Assembly (NCBI RefSeq): GCF_019443965.1
Contig: NZ_CP040814.1
Span: 620,001-684,000, forward strand
Reading direction: 5' to 3'
Source of the DNA: Salinibacterium sp. M195
GTDB lineage: Bacteria > Actinomycetota > Actinomycetes > Actinomycetales > Microbacteriaceae
DNA: 64,000 nt
A model generated the notes under the pieces. That model ran no database searches. It was not told the origin of the DNA and saw nothing but the letters and a program-made list of their open reading frames with translations. This document shows, piece by piece, positions 42,884 through 51,830 of the stretch; positions within the stretch are counted from its first letter, which is position 1; the number at the start of each line of letters is the position of its first letter. The translations under genes were made by a program, and so were the position numbers.

Positions 42884-44739
42884 AGGGAGGAACTTTCTGG
42901 GAGGCTGTCGCCGAGTGTGACACTCATGGCGATGAGATCGGACAGGGAGTTGGTCATCATGGCGCGGTCGCGAACAGTCAACGGGCGTTGGCTTGTGAGA
43001 AGTGCTTGCACGTAGAGCAATTGGATGGTGCGGGAGAATACGGCATCGTCGTTGAGGGTGGACAGGGTGCGAACAACGGCGTTGTTCCAGTTGAGGCAGA
43101 GGCGGGCGAGGGCTGTGCTGCGGCCATCGCTGGCGACACGTTCCTCGGCGAAGGCATCCATTTTGCCGAGCACGTTCTTCCAGAGGCCAGGCTTGCTCAC
43201 TTCGCGTGCGGAGCGGCGGTCGATAGAGCGCAACACTTCGGGGTCGGCCAAGTAGAGCCCGGTGACGTTCACATCGGGCATGCTGCGCACGATCACCGCG
43301 CAGTCGGCATCGGCGAGAACGGCGCTGGCGCGATCCTCGAGACGCGCCACCGCGGTGCGGGCGTCGAGCGGAGGCACAGCGAGAAAGTCGAGCTCGTCGA
43401 GAACACTGACGCGCTCGACAGTGAGGCCATCGACGATCGTGGGCAGCATCCGGGCAATCTCGGTGTCATAGATGTAACCACCGTTGATCACGGGCCGGTC
43501 AGCGCTCGCGATGCTCGCAATCTGGCGGAACTCATCGACGGACTCCGTGTAGCGCAACCGGCTGTGGTCGCGAATGAGGCTCTCAATCGTCAGGCGCCCG
43601 AGCGTGGTTTCTACGCTCAGCCACGGCGTAATGAACTTCGCGAGCTCCTCGTCGTGAATCACCAACGACTTTAAGGCGAGCGAATGGATGTGCACAAAGT
43701 CACTGAGCTGGCCCGGATTGCGAGCAGCAAGCTCCAACACCCACTGCCGCAGCGTCGTGCCGAGAGCCGCACGCGTGTGCTCGAGGATGTCGTCGTCGAC
43801 GAGCGATTCGCGGCTCGCGGTCGGCGTGAGCGCCGTGCTGTTGAGCACCACGCGCACGAAGAACGCCCAGTCGGGCAGCAGTGCATCCACGTTTTCGCTC
43901 AGCAGCATGCGGCCGAGGTAGACACGGTTCGCTTGGCGCGCTCCCGGCGGCGGCGAACTCGGCAGCACATACGCGACGCCCGTGGTGCTGGTGCCGGGCA
44001 CGCTCAGCGGGATGGCGGCAAAGGGGTCAACGCCGAGCAGTTCCCTGCCGTAGGTAAGCAGGTCGGATGCCGTGGCCGAGTGAGCGTCGAGAAACGGCGC
44101 CGCGTGTGTGACGGTCTCAACTCCGCCACCCGGCAGATCGACGCGAACGTCGACCGGCAGAAACTCGGCGAAGGTTCTCGCGAGCGAGAGAACCGTCGGA
44201 GTGCTGAGCAGCTCGTGCTGATCGAAGCGCGGCTTGAGCGAGACGGTAGTGCCGATGGGGATGTCACCCTCCAGCTCGCGCACGCTGAACGTTCCGTCGC
44301 TATTGCCGATCCACTCGACCGGGGCTGAGCCGCGAGCGGAGCGTGACTGAATCACAATCTGGTCGGCCACCATGAAACAGCTCAGTAATCCGATGCCGAA
44401 CTGACCGAGGTAGTCGCTGCGGGGAAGATCAAAAATGTCGCGCTTCGAGGAGCGTCCGACGGTCGAAAGAAGCTCGGTCATTTCGTCGGCGGTGAGCCCA
44501 ATGCCGTCATCCTGAAACCGAAAAGTGTCGTTGTTGGCGCTGAGAGGGGTGATGCGGATGCCGCGGCTCGCGTCTGCACCCTCAAGCTCAGCTCGAGCGG
44601 CGAGGGCGTCGCGCCCGTTCTGCAGTAACTCACGCAGGTATACCCGAGGGCTGGAGTAAATGTGTTTGCTCAGGAGGTCGACCACCCCGGTGAGGTTCAC
44701 TTGAAAAGAGTGGAGATCGTCTCGGGAGTCGGCGTTCAC
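42880..44739 (-). CDS. HSP90-family ATPase chaperone (HtpG-like)
   Basis: A 619-residue HSP90-family protein. The GHKL ATPase domain shows 'YLRELLQNGRDALAA' (catalytic Glu37, Asn41), 'FRFQDDGIGLTADEM' and 'YLGQFGIGLLSCFMVADQIVI', then 'IPIGTTVSLKP'. The middle-domain arginine lies in 'TPTASRESLVDDD'. Sequence between and after these differs strongly from HtpG and there is no MEEVD tail, so it belongs to a separate HSP90 branch. Start is GTG 44739. It is the first gene of an operon with two TPR-like genes and faces clpB across a HAIR operator, which suggests a heat-shock role. Confidence 0.88.
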   Translation of the reverse strand: MNADSRDDLHSFQVNLTGVVDLLSKHIYSSPRVYLRELLQNGRDALAARAELEGADASRGIRITPLSANNDTFRFQDDGIGLTADEMTELLSTVGRSSKRDIFDLPRSDYLGQFGIGLLSCFMVADQIVIQSRSARGSAPVEWIGNSDGTFSVRELEGDIPIGTTVSLKPRFDQHELLSTPTVLSLARTFAEFLPVDVRVDLPGGGVETVTHAAPFLDAHSATASDLLTYGRELLGVDPFAAIPLSVPGTSTTGVAYVLPSSPPPGARQANRVYLGRMLLSENVDALLPDWAFFVRVVLNSTALTPTASRESLVDDDILEHTRAALGTTLRQWVLELAARNPGQLSDFVHIHSLALKSLVIHDEELAKFITPWLSVETTLGRLTIESLIRDHSRLRYTESVDEFRQIASIASADRPVINGGYIYDTEIARMLPTIVDGLTVERVSVLDELDFLAVPPLDARTAVARLEDRASAVLADADCAVIVRSMPDVNVTGLYLADPEVLRSIDRRSAREVSKPGLWKNVLGKMDAFAEERVASDGRSTALARLCLNWNNAVVRTLSTLNDDAVFSRTIQLLYVQALLTSQRPLTVRDRAMMTNSLSDLIAMSVTLGDSLPESSSL

Positions 44740-44819
44740 TCTAAAAGTCTCTCACTTGATGAGGATTGTCTGCGAGCCTGCCGCCTTCACCTAGCCATGA
44801 GCGCTCTCGCCGGGGTAAA

Positions 44820-44840
44820 CTTGAGTCGTCTTAACTCAAC
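44820..44840. promoter_or_regulatory. HAIR element (HspR operator) upstream of clpB
   Basis: CTTGAGT-N7-ACTCAAC, matching the HAIR consensus CTTGAGT-N7-ACTCAAG at 13 of 14 arm positions with the exact 7-base spacing. It ends 18 bases before the clpB ATG, where bound HspR would block transcription. The divergent HSP90 operon starts 80 bases away on the other side. It is the only HAIR I find in the window. Confidence 0.88.
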
Positions 44841-44858
44841 TTTTGTGGAGGGTTTGCA

Positions 44859-47021
44859 ATGGCAAACATGCAAGGTGCCCCTGGTACTGACGAAGAGCAA
44901 GAAAGTGCTCTCGACAAGTACGGCGTGAATCTCACCGAGATCGCGCGCAGCGGCAAGCTCGACCCCGTAATCGGCCGTGACGCCGAAATTCGCCGCGTCA
45001 GCCAAGTGCTCACCCGGCGAACCAAAAACAACCCGGTGCTTATTGGCGAGCCAGGCGTTGGAAAGACGGCAGTCGTAGAAGGCCTTGCTCAGCGAATCAT
45101 CGCAGGCGACGTCGCCGACTCCCTCAAAGGCAAGCAACTCATCTCGCTCGACCTCGCAGCTCTCGTTGCCGGAGCCAAGTACCGCGGTGAATTTGAAGAA
45201 CGCCTCAAGGCAGTTCTCAAAGAGATCAAAGAGTCTGACGGTGAAGTGATCACCTTCATCGACGAACTTCACACCCTGATGGGTGCAGGCGGCGGCGAAG
45301 GGTCAGTCGCGGCCTCCAACATGCTCAAGCCCATGCTTGCCCGTGGTGAACTCCGGCTCATCGGGGCAACCACTCTCGACGAATACCGTCAGTACATCGA
45401 GAAAGATGCCGCCCTCGAACGACGCTTTCAGCAAGTGTTCGTTGGCGAGCCATCCGTCGAAGACACCGTCGCCATCTTGCGCGGTCTCAAAGAGCGTTAC
45501 GAAGCTCACCACAAGGTCGCCATCGCCGACTCTGCGCTTGTCGCCGCAGCGACGCTAAGCAACCGTTACATCTCCGGTCGCAAACTGCCAGACAAAGCAA
45601 TCGACCTTATTGACGAAGCCGCGAGCCATCTCAAGATGGAAATCGATTCGTCACCCGTTGAGATCGACCAACTCAAGCGTGCGGTCGATCGACTGCGCAT
45701 CGAAGAGCTTGCTCTCAAAAAAGAAAAAGACGACGCCTCGAAAGCTCGCTTGGCGAAGCTGCGCGAAGACCTCGTCGTTCAAGAGAAGCAGCTCAACGAA
45801 CTCGAAGCACGTTGGAAGATCGAAAAAGCCAGCCTCACCGGTGTCGGAGACCTCAAGACGCGCCTCAACGATGCGCGAATCGAACTCGACCGCGCCATGC
45901 GCGACGGCGAGTACCAAAAAGCTTCCAAGCTCAACTACGAGACGATCCCCGCGATCGTCGACGCCATTACGACAGCCGAAAGCAACGAACCGACCGGCCC
46001 CCGCATGGTCAACGATCAGGTAACCGAAGAAGACATCGCCGCCGTCGTTGCTGCCTGGACGGGCATTCCCGTCGACCGTCTCACCGAGGGCGAAACCGAA
46101 AAGCTGTTGCACCTCGAAGCAGAACTTGGCAAGCGCCTGATCGGGCAGCGAGAAGCTGTGCAGGCCGTCTCCGAAGCGGTGCGCCGCACGCGTGCCGGCA
46201 TCTCCGACCCCGACCGTCCGACCGGGTCATTCCTGTTCCTCGGCCCCACCGGTGTCGGAAAGACTGAGCTCGCCAAGGCCCTCGCGCAATACCTCTTCAA
46301 CGACGAGAAAGCTCTCGTTCGTATCGACATGAGCGAGTACGGCGAGAAGTTCTCCGTCTCGCGCCTCGTCGGTGCCCCTCCCGGCTACATCGGGTTTGAG
46401 CAGGGCGGTCAACTGACCGAGGCTGTGCGCCGTCGTCCCTATTCGGTGATCCTGCTTGACGAGGTCGAGAAGGCTCACCCTGAGGTCTTCGACATTCTTC
46501 TGCAGGTGCTCGATGACGGCCGGCTCACAGACGGTCAGGGTCGCACTGTCGACTTCCGCAACGTCATCCTGATTCTCACCAGCAACCTGGGCAGCCAGTT
46601 CATCACTGAACAAGCACTGCCGTGGGAAGCCCGCAAGGAAGCCGTGAACGACCTCGTTCGCAAGTCGTTCAAGCCCGAGTTCATCAACCGGCTCGACGAC
46701 ATCGTGGTGTTCCAGCCGCTCTCCACCGATGACTTGAGCCAGATCGTTGAGCTCGATATCGATCGCCTTGGCAAGCGATTGACTGACCGTCGACTGCACT
46801 TGGCCGTGACCCCGGATGCTCGCACCTGGCTGTCTGAGCGTGGTTACGACCCGATCTACGGTGCACGACCGCTGCGCCGGCTCATGCAGCGCGAGATCGA
46901 TGACCGGCTAGCGAAGGCTCTCCTCGCGGGCGACATCCGTGATGGAGACACCGTGCTCGTGGCGCTCGCCTCGGACGGTGACGGCCTCGTTGTGACCCGC
47001 ATGCAGCCTGAAGCTGGCTAG
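44859..47021 (+). CDS. clpB: ClpB-type disaggregase lacking the N-terminal domain
   Basis: A 720-residue two-ring AAA+ unfoldase. The first ATPase has Walker A 'GEPGVGKT' (63-70) and '[14 protein letters not shown]'; the second has 'GPTGVGKT' (~461-468) and '[15 protein letters not shown]'. Between them (~270-390) is a long coiled coil with the features of the ClpB M domain, so it is a DnaK-linked disaggregase rather than ClpC/ClpA. The ~140-residue N domain is absent, and an in-frame TAA at 44832 rules out an upstream extension. GGAGGG lies 6 bases before the ATG. HAIR upstream implies HspR control. Confidence 0.92.
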   Translation: MANMQGAPGTDEEQESALDKYGVNLTEIARSGKLDPVIGRDAEIRRVSQVLTRRTKNNPVLIGEPGVGKTAVVEGLAQRIIAGDVADSLKGKQLISLDLAALVAGAKYRGEFEERLKAVLKEIKESDGEVITFIDELHTLMGAGGGEGSVAASNMLKPMLARGELRLIGATTLDEYRQYIEKDAALERRFQQVFVGEPSVEDTVAILRGLKERYEAHHKVAIADSALVAAATLSNRYISGRKLPDKAIDLIDEAASHLKMEIDSSPVEIDQLKRAVDRLRIEELALKKEKDDASKARLAKLREDLVVQEKQLNELEARWKIEKASLTGVGDLKTRLNDARIELDRAMRDGEYQKASKLNYETIPAIVDAITTAESNEPTGPRMVNDQVTEEDIAAVVAAWTGIPVDRLTEGETEKLLHLEAELGKRLIGQREAVQAVSEAVRRTRAGISDPDRPTGSFLFLGPTGVGKTELAKALAQYLFNDEKALVRIDMSEYGEKFSVSRLVGAPPGYIGFEQGGQLTEAVRRRPYSVILLDEVEKAHPEVFDILLQVLDDGRLTDGQGRTVDFRNVILILTSNLGSQFITEQALPWEARKEAVNDLVRKSFKPEFINRLDDIVVFQPLSTDDLSQIVELDIDRLGKRLTDRRLHLAVTPDARTWLSERGYDPIYGARPLRRLMQREIDDRLAKALLAGDIRDGDTVLVALASDGDGLVVTRMQPEAG

Positions 47022-47053
47022 AGGCGCGGCTGGCTAGGGGTGCGGCTGGCTAG
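47013..47053. repeat. 16-bp tandem repeat at the clpB/xth convergent ends
   Basis: The 9-base word GCTGGCTAG occurs three times with a 16-base period (47013, 47029, 47045). The first copy contains the TAG stop of clpB and the third contains, in reverse, the TAG stop of xth. It fills the 28-base intergenic gap. Confidence 0.75.
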
Positions 47054-47886
47054 AGGAACATCGGCCGATCGTCATCGTGCTCGGTATCGATCGCCAGATC
47101 GACAACGACAGGCACGTGGTCACTCGGGCCGTCACCCTTGCGTTCTTCCCGGTGAATGGATGCTTCGGTGACGAGTTCGTCGAACGCTGGCGATCCCATG
47201 ATGAAGTCGATGCGCAGGCCCTCATTGCGGGGAAAGCGTAGACGTTGGTAATCCCAGTAGGTGTAGCCCTCGACTCCGCGGCTGCGTAAGGCATCGATGA
47301 GGCCAGCGGTTTCAAAGGCGCGGAAGGCGGCACGTTCGGCATCGCTCACGTGGGTCTTGCCTTCGAATGCCGCCATGTCCCAGACATCGATGTCGAAGGG
47401 GGCAATGTTGAAGTCCCCCATCAACGCGAGAGGCTGCTCGGGGTTGTCGCTTAGCCACTGAGTGGTCTGAGTCGCAAGATTCGCGAGCCACTCCAGCTTG
47501 TATGGGTAGTGCGGGTTGTCGAGCTCGCGGCCGTTGGGAACATACAGGCTCCACAAGCGCGTGCCTTCGACAGTGACTCCGAGCGCGCGGGCCTCGATGG
47601 GAACAGTGCCGTCATCAAGGGGCTTGCCGAAACCGGGTTGGGTGTCGAAACCAACCGTCACTTCTTCCATCGGGAGGCGGCTCGCGAACGCAACCCCATT
47701 CCATTGGCTCAGACCATGGAGCTCGACTTCGTAGCCCGCTTCAGTGAAGGCCTCCATCGGAAATTGCTCAGGCTTGCACTTGATCTCCTGCATGGCCAGA
47801 ACGTCAATGTCTTCGCGAAGCATCCAGTCGACAACGCGAGCTACTCGGGTTCTGATGGAGTTCACGTTCCAGGTGGCAATGCGCAT
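47050..47886 (-). CDS. xth: Exodeoxyribonuclease III
   Basis: A 278-residue member of the endonuclease/exonuclease/phosphatase fold. Motifs: 'MRIATWNVNSIRTRVARVVDWM', 'DVLAMQEIKC' (metal-binding Glu), 'LALMGDFNIAPFDIDVWD', 'LRIDFIMGSPAF' and the catalytic 'GPSDHVPVVVDL'. It cuts DNA at abasic sites and removes 3' blocks in base-excision repair. Length normal. Its end meets clpB within a short tandem repeat. Confidence 0.93.
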   Translation of the reverse strand: MRIATWNVNSIRTRVARVVDWMLREDIDVLAMQEIKCKPEQFPMEAFTEAGYEVELHGLSQWNGVAFASRLPMEEVTVGFDTQPGFGKPLDDGTVPIEARALGVTVEGTRLWSLYVPNGRELDNPHYPYKLEWLANLATQTTQWLSDNPEQPLALMGDFNIAPFDIDVWDMAAFEGKTHVSDAERAAFRAFETAGLIDALRSRGVEGYTYWDYQRLRFPRNEGLRIDFIMGSPAFDELVTEASIHREERKGDGPSDHVPVVVDLAIDTEHDDDRPMFL

Positions 47887-47957
47887 ACCCCAACGGTAAT
47901 AGGTCTACCCCCGGATTGGGCGACGACAGCGGCCGCTCCGCGATCTACAGTCAGAGT

Positions 47958-48119
47958 ATGTTGCAGCAACCTGCCCTCCACGACGAGTCTGAGGTGACGG
48001 CAGAGGCAGACCGGCTCGATGAGATCGATCGGCGTAACGCCGCAATTGCGTCAATTCTGGGCGCCGCTGGCGTGGTAATTCCGGGGATTCTCCTGATCTT
48101 GGCCGATACCGCCTTTTAG
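47958..48119 (+). CDS. Small membrane protein upstream of pyrE
   Basis: A 53-residue protein from ATG 47958: an acidic N-terminal ~28 residues ('DESEVTAEADRLDEIDRRNA') and one hydrophobic helix ('ASILGAAGVVIPGILLILAD'). No family is recognised. An in-frame GTG/TTG-type start further left would add 14 residues but overlaps the xth promoter region. It lies 30 bases before pyrE on the same strand. Confidence 0.5.
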   Translation: MLQQPALHDESEVTAEADRLDEIDRRNAAIASILGAAGVVIPGILLILADTAF

Positions 48120-48149
48120 CGCTCCGCATCGGATGGGTATTCTGTACTC

Positions 48150-48701
48150 GTGACCGACGCCAAGCAACAGCTCATTGACTACATTTCCGCCGACGCCGTT
48201 TTCCACGGAGACTTCACGCTGACCAGCGGCAAGCAGGCGAGCTACTACGTCGATTTGCGTCGCGTGAGCCTCGACCATCGTGTCGCTCCGCTCATCGGGC
48301 AAGTGATGCTCGACCTGATCGCCGATATTCCTGACATCGCCGCTGTGGGTGGGATGACGATGGGCGCTGATCCTGTGGCCGCCGCGATCTTGCACCAGGG
48401 TGCCGCGCGCGGCGCAAGCTATGACGCTTTCGTTGTTCGCAAGGAGCCCAAGGATCACGGCCGCGGTCGTCAAGTCGAAGGCCCCGAACTTGAGGGCAAA
48501 CGCGTGATCGTTCTTGAAGACACGTCGACGACGGGCGGATCGCCACTCGCCGCAATCGAAGCTTTAGAGAAGGTCGGCGCAATCATCGCTGGCGTCGCCG
48601 TCGTGGTTGACCGCGATACTGGTGCGAAAGAGCGCATTGAGGCCGCAGGGTACCCCTACTTCTCGGCAATCGGGCTTGGTGATCTGGGGCTGACTTCATG
48701 A
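48150..48701 (+). CDS. pyrE: Orotate phosphoribosyltransferase
   Basis: A 183-residue type I phosphoribosyltransferase. It shows 'FTLTSGKQASYYVDLRRVSLDH', 'AVGGMTMGADPVAAAILHQ', 'AFVVRKEPKDHGRGRQVEG' and the PRPP-binding loop 'RVIVLEDTSTTGGSPLAAIEAL'. It joins orotate to PRPP to make OMP in pyrimidine synthesis. GTG start. The stop overlaps the start of the next gene by 4 bases (ATGA). Confidence 0.93.
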   Translation: MTDAKQQLIDYISADAVFHGDFTLTSGKQASYYVDLRRVSLDHRVAPLIGQVMLDLIADIPDIAAVGGMTMGADPVAAAILHQGAARGASYDAFVVRKEPKDHGRGRQVEGPELEGKRVIVLEDTSTTGGSPLAAIEALEKVGAIIAGVAVVVDRDTGAKERIEAAGYPYFSAIGLGDLGLTS

Positions 48702-49915
48702 CTTCTGGTGATGACGCGTCCGGCGCCGGAGATGAGCAGCAGCCGAGTGAGCCGGCGTTCAAGTGGGGCCTAAACCCCAACGAGCCCTCAGCTGAGGTGC
48801 CCGGTCTTCTCAAGCTGCCACCCGAGGATGCCGAATCGGCGGAGGCCGAACGCCCTGCTTCGCCGGAGCAGCCTGAGCTTATTGAGCCCCCGGCGCCTGA
48901 CGCCCGCGCTGAGGCCTCACAATCCGTCGCGACTGACCAACCCGTCGCGACTGATCAGCCAGCCACAGAGGCACTCACCGTCGCTGACCTGCCCACCGGG
49001 CTCATGAACATCGCCGATATGCCGACCGGCGCGTTAGAAATCAGCGATCTGCCAACCGCAGCCATCAACGCCGTAGATCTGCCGACCGCCGCGATGGACA
49101 TGCCCACCCGTCGCGAGCTGCGGATGCCCGCCGCCGTCGACTCGGAGCTTGAAGGTGCGACAGAGATTCTTGGCGCGCATCCTGTGTCTGCTGCTAGTCC
49201 AGAAGACGAGGCTGTGGAGCACGATGCCGTCGGCTCGCTATTCGGCGATGAGCAGTTTGTTGAGTACGAGGAGCCGGCGCGCGGGGCGCTTGTTCCGACC
49301 GGAATTTCCCGACCGCGTGAAACCCCGGGACCTCGCGCGCCGATTCCGCGCGGTCAGCTCATCGCGATCTCTATCGCGGCTGGTCTCGTTGCCGCGCTCG
49401 CACTTGCGGCGCTCTTCTTGGCGGGAACACGAATCGGAGAGTCAGCGCCCTCGGCCGTTGTTGCAACGCCAATCCCCACGGAGACTGCCGCCCCCGAACC
49501 CACAGTCGGACCGCTCACCGCGGGAACGTACCAATGGAACGAACTCTTGGGAGGCGAGTGCCTCGAACCGTTCGATTCCGCGTGGCTCGATGAGTACACC
49601 GTTGTCGATTGCGCCCAACCGCACGCCGCACAGCTGCTCACCCGCGGGAAGTTCGACGATGCGGTCTCAGAGCCGTACCCCGGTGCTGAAGAGCTCACCT
49701 CCCGCACGGCTGGATTGTGTTCGGCAGACACCGTTATCAACTTTGCTGTTGCCACCTCGGTAGCTGATCTTGAGGTGTTGGCAAGTTTCGCGCCCACCGC
49801 CGAGGACTGGGATGGTGGACAACGCGACTACTACTGCTTCGCAACTCGGAGTGGCGATGACGCCCTCGTCGAGTCCATCGCACAACCTCAGGCGACGGCG
49901 ACGGAAACCGAATAG
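48698..49915 (+). CDS. Membrane protein with septum-formation-type domain
   Basis: A 405-residue protein in three parts. The N-terminal ~200 residues are acidic, Pro-rich and probably disordered, with degenerate repeats around 'DLPTG', 'DMPTG', 'DLPTA', 'DLPTA', 'DMPTR' (~88-147). A single membrane helix follows ('LIAISIAAGLVAALALAALFLAG', ~220-245). The outside domain has paired Cys and 'WNELLGGECLEPFDSAWLDEYTVVDCAQPHAAQLL', matching the Septum_form family of actinobacteria. Topology is cytosolic N-terminus. Coupled to pyrE by ATGA. The repeated PT motifs suggest possible phosphorylation or FHA-domain contact sites, which is speculative. Confidence 0.75.
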   Translation: MTSGDDASGAGDEQQPSEPAFKWGLNPNEPSAEVPGLLKLPPEDAESAEAERPASPEQPELIEPPAPDARAEASQSVATDQPVATDQPATEALTVADLPTGLMNIADMPTGALEISDLPTAAINAVDLPTAAMDMPTRRELRMPAAVDSELEGATEILGAHPVSAASPEDEAVEHDAVGSLFGDEQFVEYEEPARGALVPTGISRPRETPGPRAPIPRGQLIAISIAAGLVAALALAALFLAGTRIGESAPSAVVATPIPTETAAPEPTVGPLTAGTYQWNELLGGECLEPFDSAWLDEYTVVDCAQPHAAQLLTRGKFDDAVSEPYPGAEELTSRTAGLCSADTVINFAVATSVADLEVLASFAPTAEDWDGGQRDYYCFATRSGDDALVESIAQPQATATETE

Positions 49916-49966
49916 TTCCCGCGTTGCTACCTGCCCACACTGGTTCAATCGGCTAGCGCGATAGTT

Positions 49967-50743
49967 CTACTTCTTGAGTAGGTCAGCCACGCTGTCGAGC
50001 ACTTCGTGCGGGCGGAAGGGGTAGCGAGCGATCTCTTTCTGATCGCTAATTCCCGTCAGCACGAGCACCGTGTGAAGCCCAGCCTCGATGCCAGCGACGA
50101 TGTCGGTGTCCATGCGGTCACCGATCATTCCCGTTGTCTCGCTGTGAGCGCCAATTTTATTGAGCGCGGATCGGAACATCATGGGATTCGGCTTGCCGAC
50201 GATGTACGGTTCGCGGCCGGTCGCTTTGGTAATGAGGGCTGCGACTGCACCCGTTGCGGGCATGGGGCCGTCGGCGCTGGGCCCCGTGGCATCCGGGTTG
50301 GTCGCAATGAAGCGGCTGCCGTTACCGATGAGACGGATGGCTTTCGTGATCGCCTCGAACGAGTAGTTGCGGGTTTCCCCGATCACTACGTAGTCCGGGT
50401 TTGTTTCGGTCATGATGAAGCCGGCTTCGTGGAGAGCAGTGGTGATGCCCGCTTCTCCGATAACGAACGCGCTGCCGCCCGGGATTTGCTCTTTCATGAA
50501 ATCTGCGGTCGCGAGGGCCGAAGTCCAGATGGCGGATTCCGGTACGTCGAGGCCGGAGGCTTTGAGGCGAGCGCTCAGATCACGCGGCGTGAAAATTGAG
50601 TTGTTGGTGAGCACCAAGTAGGGCTTACCTTCGTCACGCCACTGCTGCAGCAATTCCGCAGCACCAGGTACAGGGTGGTTTTCGTGAACTAGCACACCGT
50701 CCATGTCGGTGAGCCAGCATTCGATTTCGGCGTGATCTCTCAT
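49967..50743 (-). CDS. HAD-IIA (NagD-like) phosphatase
   Basis: A 258-residue HAD-superfamily phosphatase of subclass IIA. Motif I is 'CWLTDMDGVLVHE' with the nucleophile Asp, motif II is 'LVLTNNS', the Lys is in 'YIVGKPNPMMFRSAL' and motif III is 'MIGDRMDTDIVAGIEAGLHTVLVLTG'. It dephosphorylates a small sugar or nucleotide phosphate, exact substrate unknown. Its ATG overlaps the stop of the upstream DNA methyltransferase gene (ATGA), so the two are cotranscribed. Confidence 0.9.
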   Translation of the reverse strand: MRDHAEIECWLTDMDGVLVHENHPVPGAAELLQQWRDEGKPYLVLTNNSIFTPRDLSARLKASGLDVPESAIWTSALATADFMKEQIPGGSAFVIGEAGITTALHEAGFIMTETNPDYVVIGETRNYSFEAITKAIRLIGNGSRFIATNPDATGPSADGPMPATGAVAALITKATGREPYIVGKPNPMMFRSALNKIGAHSETTGMIGDRMDTDIVAGIEAGLHTVLVLTGISDQKEIARYPFRPHEVLDSVADLLKK

Positions 50744-51600
50744 GCGCTCATGTTAGCGAATACGGTCTCAGTTGAGAGACGCGTGGTGATGATGTCGATC
50801 GCGGCGGGGTTTTGTTCGACGAGCATGACCCGTCGTTTCAGGGATTGCGCGACGGCGCCGGTAGTGCCGCTGCCGGCGAAGAAGTCGAGCACCCAATCTC
50901 CTGGTTGGCTGGATGCTTGGATAATGCGACGCAGGATGCCTACGGGCTTCTGGGTGGCATAACCTGTCTTCTCCTTGCCGGTAGGAGAGACGATCGTGTG
51001 CCACCAGACATCCGTTGGCAGCTTTCCTCGTGCAGCTTTCTCTGGCGTAACTAGCCCTGGCGCCATATAGGGCTCGCGATCGACTTCTTCATTATTGAAG
51101 TAATAGTTCTTAGGGTTCTTCACATAGACAAGAATCGTGTCGTGCTTGGAAGGCCACTTTTTGGTCGCACGGGCGCCATAGTCGTAGGCCCAGATGATCT
51201 CGTTGAGAAAACTCTCTCGGCCAAACAGCGCATCGAGCGCAACCTTGGCGTAGTGGACTTCGCGATAGTCGAGGTGCAGGTAGAGGGTGCCGCGATCATC
51301 GAGCAGTCGCCACGCCTCCTGCAGCCGAGGTTCGAGAAACTCCCAATAGTCAGCAAATCTGTCGTCGTAGGAGTAGAGAACACCTTTGATCGTGTCGTAG
51401 GTGTTTCCGCCAAAGCCGACGCGCGCGCCCTCGGCTGAACGTTTCGTTGCTATCGCTTGTCGTGATTGCGTACGCCCGGTGTTGAATGGCGGATCGATGT
51501 AGATCAGTCGGAAGCTCTCATCGGGCAGGGCAGCGATCACGGGAAGATTGTCGCCGTGCACTACGAGATCAGGGCCGTCGGGTTGCCAAGGCGTTTGCAT
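50740..51600 (-). CDS. Orphan beta-class DNA N6-adenine methyltransferase
   Basis: A 286-residue methyltransferase. The catalytic motif DPPF comes early ('LIYIDPPFNTGRTQSR', ~35) and the SAM motif comes late ('WVLDFFAGSGTTGAVAQSLKRRVMLVEQNP', ~245), the beta-class order found in type III Mod and CcrM-like enzymes. Between them are 'YLHLDYREVHYAKVALDALFG' and 'HDTILVYVKN'. It is much shorter than type III Mod subunits and no restriction gene is next to it, so it is an orphan enzyme; the target site is unknown. First gene of a two-gene unit with the HAD phosphatase. Confidence 0.87.
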   Translation of the reverse strand: MQTPWQPDGPDLVVHGDNLPVIAALPDESFRLIYIDPPFNTGRTQSRQAIATKRSAEGARVGFGGNTYDTIKGVLYSYDDRFADYWEFLEPRLQEAWRLLDDRGTLYLHLDYREVHYAKVALDALFGRESFLNEIIWAYDYGARATKKWPSKHDTILVYVKNPKNYYFNNEEVDREPYMAPGLVTPEKAARGKLPTDVWWHTIVSPTGKEKTGYATQKPVGILRRIIQASSQPGDWVLDFFAGSGTTGAVAQSLKRRVMLVEQNPAAIDIITTRLSTETVFANMSA

Positions 51601-51703
51601 TGTCTGAGATTAACAGCCCAGCCGGGGGTGCGCGGCGTGCCTGCCGCAGGAACTCAAACATGAGATCAATCCAGCACTTACTGGGGGTACGAATACCTAA
51701 CGA

Positions 51704-51713
51704 TTCGCGCGAA
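51704..51713. promoter_or_regulatory. Palindrome in the leader of the giant repeat-protein gene
   Basis: A perfect TTCGCGCGAA palindrome, followed 24 bases later by GTTTA-N6-TAAAC (51738-51753). Both lie in the 230-base gap between the divergent methyltransferase and giant-protein genes, which is AT-richer toward the giant gene. They may be regulator sites; no clear -10/-35 pair is visible. Confidence 0.3.
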
Positions 51714-51830
51714 CGTCTCAAAAAACTTCAACTTCCGGTTTATGGTTGTAAACGACTAGCTCACCCGAAGGGCAAATCGACGACGATGCGTTGAACCGCA
51801 AAGTTGCCAGATAACCCGGGGGAGAAAGCT

